The notes beneath the pieces are model-generated. The model worked only from the letters and a program-made list of their open reading frames with translations. It was not told the origin of the DNA and did not search any database. This document shows, in pieces, positions 57,644 to 64,000 of a stretch of 64,000 bases of DNA. Each line of letters starts with the position of its first letter. Position 1 is the stretch's first letter. A program made the translations under genes and the position numbers. Source of the DNA: Gaeumannomyces sp. JS-464 (Eukaryota; Ascomycota; Sordariomycetes; Magnaporthales; Magnaporthaceae); assembly GCA_002197995.1 (NCBI GenBank), contig NGZR01000007.1, positions 1,880,399 to 1,944,398 on the forward strand, given 5' to 3'.

Positions 57644-58279
57644 AAACCCAAGCCGCCGAAGAGCTCTCGGAGACATGCCATCGGAAGCTGGGAGAGGTGG
57701 TACAATACTGTTGCTGCTGGGGCGAACCTCGACCTCGGCAACGTCCGGTCTCGCCACGGTGGGGTCCTAGCGGAGGCGCAGGAAAGCGGGGAGGAGCATC
57801 GAGATACGGGACGCAACGAAGTGACTGGCCAGGAGCGCATCACTACGCCCCGCGCAGCGAACCCGGTGATTCGCAGCCCGGACAGTGTCAATGATGAGTT
57901 AGCGCCTGTTGGCTTGGTCCGCCAGGTCTCCATCAGGCGCGGAAGAAACCCCGAATCGACACTGCGCGGCCCGACAACCTCCCCCGTCGCCAGCAGCTCC
58001 ACGACGAGGGCGGAGAACACGGCCACTCCCAGCTCTCCCTATACTGACGTCGATGCGCTGGTGGCCAACATCATGCAAGATATGCGGGACGCGCCGGTCG
58101 GCCGCCTGCGACACGTGCGGCGCGGCGATGCGCGGCGCCTGGCCGTTGATCCCGTCGCTCCGGAGACGTCGCCACCGCTGGAGAACAGGCGCGAGGGCGG
58201 CGGTGCGCCAACGCCCGGAACGCCGAGCTCGCCCGCGAGGGGGATTCGTGGTGTTCCGAGGCAGCGGACACTGCGCTAA
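57644..58279 (+). other. Same-frame open extension after the APC8 stop codon
   Basis: After TAG (57641-57643) the APC8 frame stays open for 211 codons to TGA at 58277-58279. It has no ATG in frame near its start, so it is unlikely to be a separate gene. Composition is Ser/Thr/Pro/Arg-rich with structured-looking pieces (NPESTLRGPTTSPVAS, ENTATPSSPYTDVDALVANIMQDMR). It may be the true C-terminal tail of APC8, interrupted by a CAG-to-TAG change, by an unrecognised intron, or reached by stop-codon readthrough. Confidence 0.55.
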
Positions 58280-59679
58280 GAAAGGGCTTTCGCAGGGCGG
58301 TGTGTCTGGTTTCTCGGTGTTTGATAACATCAGCCCCTGGCAGTCGGGGTGCTGTACCTAGGCATATTATCGGAATCCCGACCCGATGAATAACGGACGG
58401 ATGCATGTAATGAATTGTCAAGAGAGTATACCATACCGCCATTCGCCTGCCCAACCTCGCGTCCGCCCCGATACGTGCTTGATTGCTCACATCAGCTTGG
58501 CAGGCCGGACAGCCCACAGCAGGCCAACATGCAATGAAGGTGACTCGATCTTCAAGTCTCTGTGGGCCCTTGCCTCTGCTCGGGCAGGCTCTGCTGACTT
58601 GCCGAGCCTTCCTCCTCTTCCATGCCGTTGCGATATCACTTTCTGAGCCCGACCGGTATGTATGCGGGGTTACTTGTTTCCCGCTGCTGTATGACGTCGC
58701 GAGGGGCCAATGAAAAATAAGGCGATCCGTCAGCTCAGGGGCCGGGTCAGCGGCCAAGGAGGGGGCTGTTTGCCCAGGCGGGAAAACACACACGATCCGT
58801 CAAGCTCCCTCCTCTGCGCGTTATCGCGACGTGGGAGGGGCCTCTGTGATTCCCAGCCTTTCCATTTTCTCTTTCATTTTCATTTCTGTTTTCCTGTTTG
58901 GCTTCTTTTCTTTTTTTCCTTCCCCTTTTTTTTTTTTTTTTTTTTCTCTCTCCTTCGTTCCCATTTTCCCACCCATACATTGGGCCAGAAACGAATTGGG
59001 TGCCCAGTTTTGTTTAGTTGCACCTTGACCTTTATCTGTCTATGCCCTTGCATAAAAGCATAGGCTTTTTATTGCTTGCATTAGTGTTCGGTCCCTTAAT
59101 GCAAGGCCAAATCCTGGAGGCGGGGGAAGCCGGGCGATCGAAGACGCAGCCGAAAGGGAAAACCTGAGTCGAGGATAAAAAAAAAATTAAAAAAAAAACG
59201 GGCGGCAGAAAGGCAGGAAACAAGGCCGGGTCGGGCACCAACCAGGACGATCGTTCCTCTGCGCAGTATGTAGGTAGTCAGCAGACGACTTTGTGAATAC
59301 GAGAAAAAAAAAAGTTCTCTATCTACATGCAGCTCTGCAGCTGCATTGCATGGCATGATGCAAGCTGCAAGCAGGGGGGTTTGGGTTGGGTGTGGACTGA
59401 TTCGGCTGGCTCTTTCGGGGTGGGTGCTGAGCTGGTGTGGCTCTGATAAGCTTCATTGACCCAAACACGGAATAGAGCGAAACTGGGTGAGGTGGCTGAC
59501 GGGGCGTGCCAGCCGTCGCATCACTCCAACGTTGCAGCGGCACCAACGGGATGCTATTCTCTGGCCAGTCAGATGCCGCGCCCATTCCCCCACTGTCGAC
59601 CGTGGCCGGGGTCGCTGGTCGGCAAGGCAGGGAGTTTAGTGAGGTAGGTAGGTACCTAGGTAGGTAGGTCGCTACTTGA
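58280..59679. other. Intergenic, no gene seen
   Basis: 1.4 kb. T-rich simple sequence at 58850-58960 (including a T21 run), A-rich runs near 59178-59200, and a TAGG microsatellite at 59642-59669. ORFs here are low-complexity. Confidence 0.45.
59642..59669. repeat. TAGG/CCTA microsatellite
   Basis: Seven near-perfect units of GGTA or its variants, directly at the 3' end of the pseudogene. Confidence 0.85.
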
Positions 59680-60820
59680 GTTGGGAGCGGGAGCGGATCG
59701 CGGCCGCGTACGTGTTGATTGTGTCGGGAAAGGTCCCGAAGGTCTCCCCGCCCGGGTTGAAGTCGCGGGGCGTGCAGCGCGTAAAAGGGCCGCTCGCCGA
59801 CAAAGTACTCTGCCAAGTGAAGAAGCTGGCGGTGGCGCTGATGCGCCCGGGGTCGGTGCCGAACAATCTCGGCGTGGGTGCCCGCGAGGGCCCTCTCGAT
59901 ATCGCCGGCGGGCGCTGTGTAGCCGCCGAGACGCCGCGTGCGCCGCCAGATCGCCGACGCGCCGCCTTACCCCGTCGTAGGCCCCTGTCTCGATGCGCTT
60001 GCGCACCGTCGTGCGCTGGATCTTGCCCAGGCTGGATCTCGGGGAAGGCCTCCCTGGCAGCGGCAGGACGAGCGCGGGGGCGGAAGCCCCAAGTGCGCAA
60101 CGACGGTGCTGCGGACGGCATTCAGCGCAGGGTGCACAGGGAGCCACTTCGTCGCTGTCGGGGGACTCGGCGTGGAATGCGACGGCCAGCTGCTCCGTAT
60201 CGCTCCAGGGGCCGCGGGTGGGGAAGGCGGCGATGTAGGAGCGGGCGACGTCGTCGAGGCCCTCGAGTACCGTTTTCGATGTTGTGGCTGAAGCAGTTGA
60301 CGCCGTTGACGGTGACGCTGTCCTTGGCGCGACCGACGAGGCTGAGGCGGCCGCCGTCGATGCGACCGAGGTCGCCGCATGATGACGTGCGCTTCAATGT
60401 GTACCTGGGTGTTGCCCGCGAATAGTGGCAGCGTGTGGCACTCCAGCAGGGCGGCGACGTTGTCGAAAGAGACCCAGTCGAGACTGGTGTCGGCGGCGGT
60501 GAGCCGGTGGCAGGCACTCTTGCCGGCGATGGAGGCGAGCAGGTTCGCGTGGCTGAGCATACGTACGGCCTTGGGGTTTCCGTCAGAACCGAGACGGTGT
60601 TGTTCTTGGGGTCGGCCTCGTGGAACGAGTCGGCAGGCGGCTCGGAGCGCAGCGCATCCAGCGGGATGACGGAGAGACTCCACCGGGTGTGCCCGAGGTC
60701 TGCACCGTGACTGGCGCTCGCGACGACCAGAGGGAGGCCCAGGAGCTTGTCTACGTGTGAACCCCTGGCCGGTCCAGGCGGATGTGATGCGCGGGAGGCC
60801 CTAGACGGTATTTGGGATGA
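59680..60820 (-). pseudogene. Remnant of an adenylating enzyme (NRPS-like A domain)
   Basis: Pieces of an AMP-binding/adenylation domain lie in order but in changing frames. LVVASASH and IPLDALRSEPPADSFHEADPKN come first, then NPKAVRM-SHANLLASIAGKSACHRLTAADTSLDWVSFDNVAALLE with the upstream SGSTG part of the A3 loop missing. After a jump follow GDLGRIDGGRLSLVGRAKDSVTVNGVNCFSHNIE (A7/A8-like), then in another frame LGKIQRTTVRKRIETGAYDG, and finally DFNPGGETFGTFPDTINTY. The part between about A3 and A7 is largely deleted. No continuous ORF can code the enzyme. Unlike the neighbouring genes it lacks internal domains, so this is decay and not only sequencing error. The product of the intact ancestor is unknown. 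Confidence 0.75.
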
Positions 60821-61839
60821 TGGTAGGCATTCCCAGGATGCGGCCTCTGGCGTATTTCCCAAAACGATACAGCATCGCTGACACAAATGTATATCGTACG
60901 GCGTCCGGAAACCTTTGCGGGAAACACGCTGGCCATCCACACCGCCGGTTCCCTCGCCCACCACATTTGCCGGCTACCCCTTAAAGCTGGTATTACAAAG
61001 GGTGCTAGGGCATTAGTATACCTAGGCTACTGGCGGATTTTTTATTTTTTTTTTTAAACATTACAAACATCCGTTCTTCAAAGCTCTCTGTCTTTCCGTG
61101 CATTATTGGTGTGCCTGGACGAGGCTCGTCTGTATATTCTGGCCGTAAAATAATCGTCCCGTCGTAGTGGGTTCACTTTGTGTGTATGTGTTGTATCGAG
61201 GAAGAAGAAAGCGTCCCCCGCCTGTAGACCTGAGCGCCTGACTCTCCAGAAACAAGGGCGGTAAAACGACGTCCAAATACAATAATAGTTCTCCTCGATT
61301 TCCCTCTAAAGCATTAACCCAGCGAATGGTGGGCATCCGGCCGAATCAAGAGAGTGGTGATGGCCAATGCCACCGTCCTGGGATCAAAGGAGTGTGAAAG
61401 GAGGGGGTATCTCGCGCCAATTCCAATTGCATTCCCATGCGTTTAACAAATGCGCACAAAAACAGGAAAGGGGAAAAAAGAACCGAGTGCTGGTCGCCGA
61501 TCGTTGGAGTCTTTCATCCAACGATATCGACCTAAACACAGGGGAACAACCGCCTCCGAACAAAATGCGCCAAACCAAACGGACGATCAGTTTCGCCGTG
61601 AAGAAAGAATTAGGTATTATGTAATACCTTCCCCGGAGAATGCAAGATTATAAAGTAATTAAGGGGGCTTTTCTCCAACGCCGATCCTCACGGACGGCGA
61701 GGGAGTATGCAAGAAGAAGGGAAGAAGAGAAAGACGAAGCGGGAAAGGGGGGTTGCCGAGCGAGCGCAGCAAGATGGAGGTAGTGTTGCTGCTACGCTCG
61801 CTCAGGCTGGGCCGGGATCATCATCATCATGTAGATGGC
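60821..61839. other. Intergenic, no gene seen
   Basis: About 1 kb downstream of the GPI protein and upstream of the adenylation remnant. No supportable ORF. Confidence 0.4.
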
Positions 61840-62447
61840 TTAGATGATAAACGCGGCGATGGCGATGCCGAGGGCCAGGGCGCTGCCGGCACCGGCGGCG
61901 ACGCGCTCGGCGGCGGCGGTGGGCACGCTGGGCGGGCGGGTGGTCGCGGACGCCGGAGGGGGCGGCGGCGGGGTCTTGGTGGGCAGCGGCATCTCCGTGG
62001 TGCCCGGGGGCGGCGGGGCTTGGAGGTCGGGGGCGGGACCTTGACGGTGCTGTTGTAGTGCGGGTGGTGCGGCTTCTTGGTGGTCGGGGGCACCAGGTGG
62101 TGGTGGTGTTGTAGTGCGGCGGCTTGGGCGTATGCGGCTTCTTGGTCGTCGGCGGCGGCGGCGGCGGCTTGCTGATGGTGGTGGTCTCGCACACGGTGTA
62201 GGTCGTGGCCTTGGTGACGGTGTAGGTGTGGTTCTTGTGCGTGAAAGTGGTGGGTTCCTGTGGTAAGGGGTGTTAGTAATGTGTCTGGTTGCAGTGGGGG
62301 TTGAAGCTGCCCGGCTGGGCTGTGGTGACTTACAGGGCAGTACGTGGTGTATACGGGGATGGTGACGGTGGTGGTTACAAAGTGCTTGCCGTTGGCGGCG
62401 ACGGTGGCCGCCAGCCCGGCGGCAGACGCGATGGAAAGCAGCCTCAT
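61840..62447 (-). CDS. Small secreted, probably GPI-anchored, Pro/Thr-rich wall protein
   Basis: Exon 1 is 62447-62334 and exon 2 is 62257-61840 (donor GTAAGT, acceptor CACAG). A signal peptide MRLLSIASAAGLAATVAA is followed by a Thr-rich segment (HFVTTTVTIPVYTTYCP, YTVTKATTYTVCETTTISKP), then Pro-rich KPP/TTKKPH repeats. The C-terminus is a small-residue and hydrophobic run, VAAGAGSALALGIAIAAFII, typical of a GPI attachment signal. Two single-base losses in G/C runs (near 62096-62100 and 62015-62018) must be corrected to join these parts; the result is 177 residues. Two Cys residues remain in the Thr-rich part. It is likely a cell-surface mannoprotein, but the family is not specifically recognised. 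Confidence 0.75.
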
Positions 62448-64000
62448 CTTTTCTCGGCTCTCTGTTGCAGTTCCTGGTGGCGGTGCAAATGGAGAGGCGA
62501 GTGTGGTATTGCAGGTAGGAGCAAGCGAGGGTAGGTAGCTGAGCGAAGGTGGTACAAAAAGCGAAGGTATGAACAACGAGTGTCTCGAGTATCCTGGGGA
62601 GGAGAGAGGTGACGCAAGATCAAAGATGGAGGGCGGACACGGTGGATTTTATACAGGTAGACAGGACGAGGGGGGACATGGCATCGTCAGCACGGCTCAC
62701 CCGCCTTATCGAGGGGGAGGGAGCCTCTGTTCCCCTGCCCGTCGTTGTCGGTCCCTCGACAGATCCTTCCGAGGACCCGCCCTCGATAGTGACTGACAAC
62801 AAGGTCGACATGGGGTGCTGCGATGCAACGAGGCGGGTGGATGGGCAGGTTTGGCACGACCGGATGATGTGGTGTGGACCGCTGAACGAGAGCTACGCCC
62901 GGCCACACACCCCCACAGGCAGCTATCCGTATCCGGCAACTGCACAAATCGATAATTGCCCGAGGAGTGGGACCTCGCCAGCCGGGCCTGGAGTGGCTGC
63001 GCTGTGCGGCCGACCCGACCAAGACGGCGTTGTGGGCCGCTTGCCTGCCTTGCAGGAAGTGAGCCAAGCAATGAGGGAGAGGCAACTCGCAGAGCCGGGC
63101 GAGAGAGCTCGAGAGCGTGCTATCGCTCTGCCAAGTCACTGGGCCAAGCCCCAGCCGAGACGGGTACCGCTAGCAGCGAAAAGAGCGGCAGGATGACAAC
63201 GAAGAAGCAGCTCGATATTGGTCGGGCACCAATACGAGCTCTCTCGTCAACACTAGTTGACGCGTGGGGCCTTTTCTGACAGGGAGTCGGGAAGAAAGGC
63301 AGATGGGAGGCAGAATGCCCAGAAGGTCGTGCCTGGCCGCGCTGGATGACGATGATAGGGCCGAGGCGAGGGTGGGTGGTATGGACGGGGTAGGATCGGG
63401 GACACTGCTCGGTCGTTTGGTTTGGACCGTTTGGTTTGGACCCTTGCAGATGGTGTGATAAGGCAAGGCGACGCCAACCGACTGACCTCCATCGCTTGCG
63501 CCCCCACACACACCACCACGGTCTCGAGGGCTGATGCTATTGGCGGGCGGCGTTTATTGCGGCACCTTTGGGAAGATGTGGCTGCTGGGGAGTGGGGTTT
63601 TTGCCGTGGCTGCTCGTGCAGACTGCTCGCATTTTTTCCAGTCTCGTCTGGGTCGTCGCATCCGAACCTGGCCTTCTTTGTCTTTTGCTCGCGCGATTAC
63701 CACCCCATCACACAAAGTCAGACCAGATGGGTAACCGACAGACGAACAAGGCGAGGGAAAAAAAGAGAGTGGCGGGAACAATCCGCCCTGGTCGGCTGGT
63801 CGCATGGCTATCCGTCATCGGTCGCAGTGACGTCTGGTTCCCTTCTCTCGGGGTTCTCCGGGCCATCCCTATCTGGATGGAAAAGCTGAACCGTATCGGA
63901 TGGAGGAGGGAAGTCAATTTTTAAAAACCCCAGCCAGCGGCAGCCATCGATGACTCCCTCCCAGCGGCCGGGAACGGCGATTTGGATCGCCACACGAGCA
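62448..64000. other. Upstream region of the GPI protein to the window end, no gene seen
   Basis: 1.55 kb. It has no ORF with recognisable motifs or splice-supported continuation. It should contain the GPI protein promoter. A gene beyond the right edge cannot be judged. Confidence 0.4.

Noticed and set aside
62609..63196. Long ORFs on both strands near the right end
   Set aside because: Composition is arginine- and proline-rich as expected for GC-rich noncoding DNA; neither strand gives a recognisable protein.
1..64000. CRISPR array or prokaryotic operon structure
   Set aside because: Spliceosomal introns, eukaryote-specific proteins and the absence of regularly spaced repeats exclude this.

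Overview
The window is nuclear DNA of a filamentous ascomycete, most likely a Sordariomycete. Genes are GC-rich and well spaced. Introns are short (about 50-120 nt) with GTAAGT/GTGAGT donors and CTAAC/CTGAC branch points. The proteins read most like Neurospora-type orthologs (Gcn2/CPC-3, a Cut12-type spindle pole protein, Tom40, Cwc2). No rRNA, tRNA or CRISPR was seen.

Layout. 1-5700: GCN2 eIF2-alpha kinase on the minus strand, running off the left edge. 6958-9776: Cut12-like protein. 10619-11620: urease accessory protein UreF. 11855-13116: splicing factor Cwc2, divergent from the GTPase DRG1/Rbg1 (13524-15140). 15731-16317: Spo12-type mitotic-exit protein. 17444-24081: an accessory island with three tandem paralogs of an unrecognised small protein, a 999-bp inverted-repeat transposon with an 8-bp target duplication, and an orphan gene. 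25272-28188: ubiquitin-specific protease. 30809-32081: TOM40. 33818-36008: 6-phosphofructo-2-kinase. 37974-38802: Cdc34. 40341-43476: UBA/UIM protein with an eroded USP-like body. 44584-46161: MAT2B/RmlD-like reductase. 49055-52373: RA-PH domain protein. 53073-54212: farnesyl diphosphate synthase. 55265-57643: APC8/Cdc23, followed in the same frame by a long open extension. About 59680-60820: wreck of an adenylating (NRPS-like) enzyme. 61840-62447: probable GPI-anchored wall protein.

Most genes are conserved housekeeping genes. Several serve ubiquitin-driven cell-cycle control (Cdc34, APC8, two USP-family proteins, Spo12, Cut12), but nothing suggests that they form a cluster.

A caution applies throughout. 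Many conserved genes are interrupted by single-base indels, nearly all beside short G/C runs (GCN2 at least five; also Cut12, Cwc2, the USP, Cdc34, RA-PH, FPP synthase, APC8, the GPI protein and the orphan gene). Others of similar size (DRG1, TOM40, PFK-2, UBA/UIM, MAT2B, UreF, SPO12) are perfectly open. Sequencing or assembly error is the simplest explanation. Where I give protein lengths for broken genes they assume these indels are corrected. Exon coordinates were worked out by hand from splice signals and reading phase.
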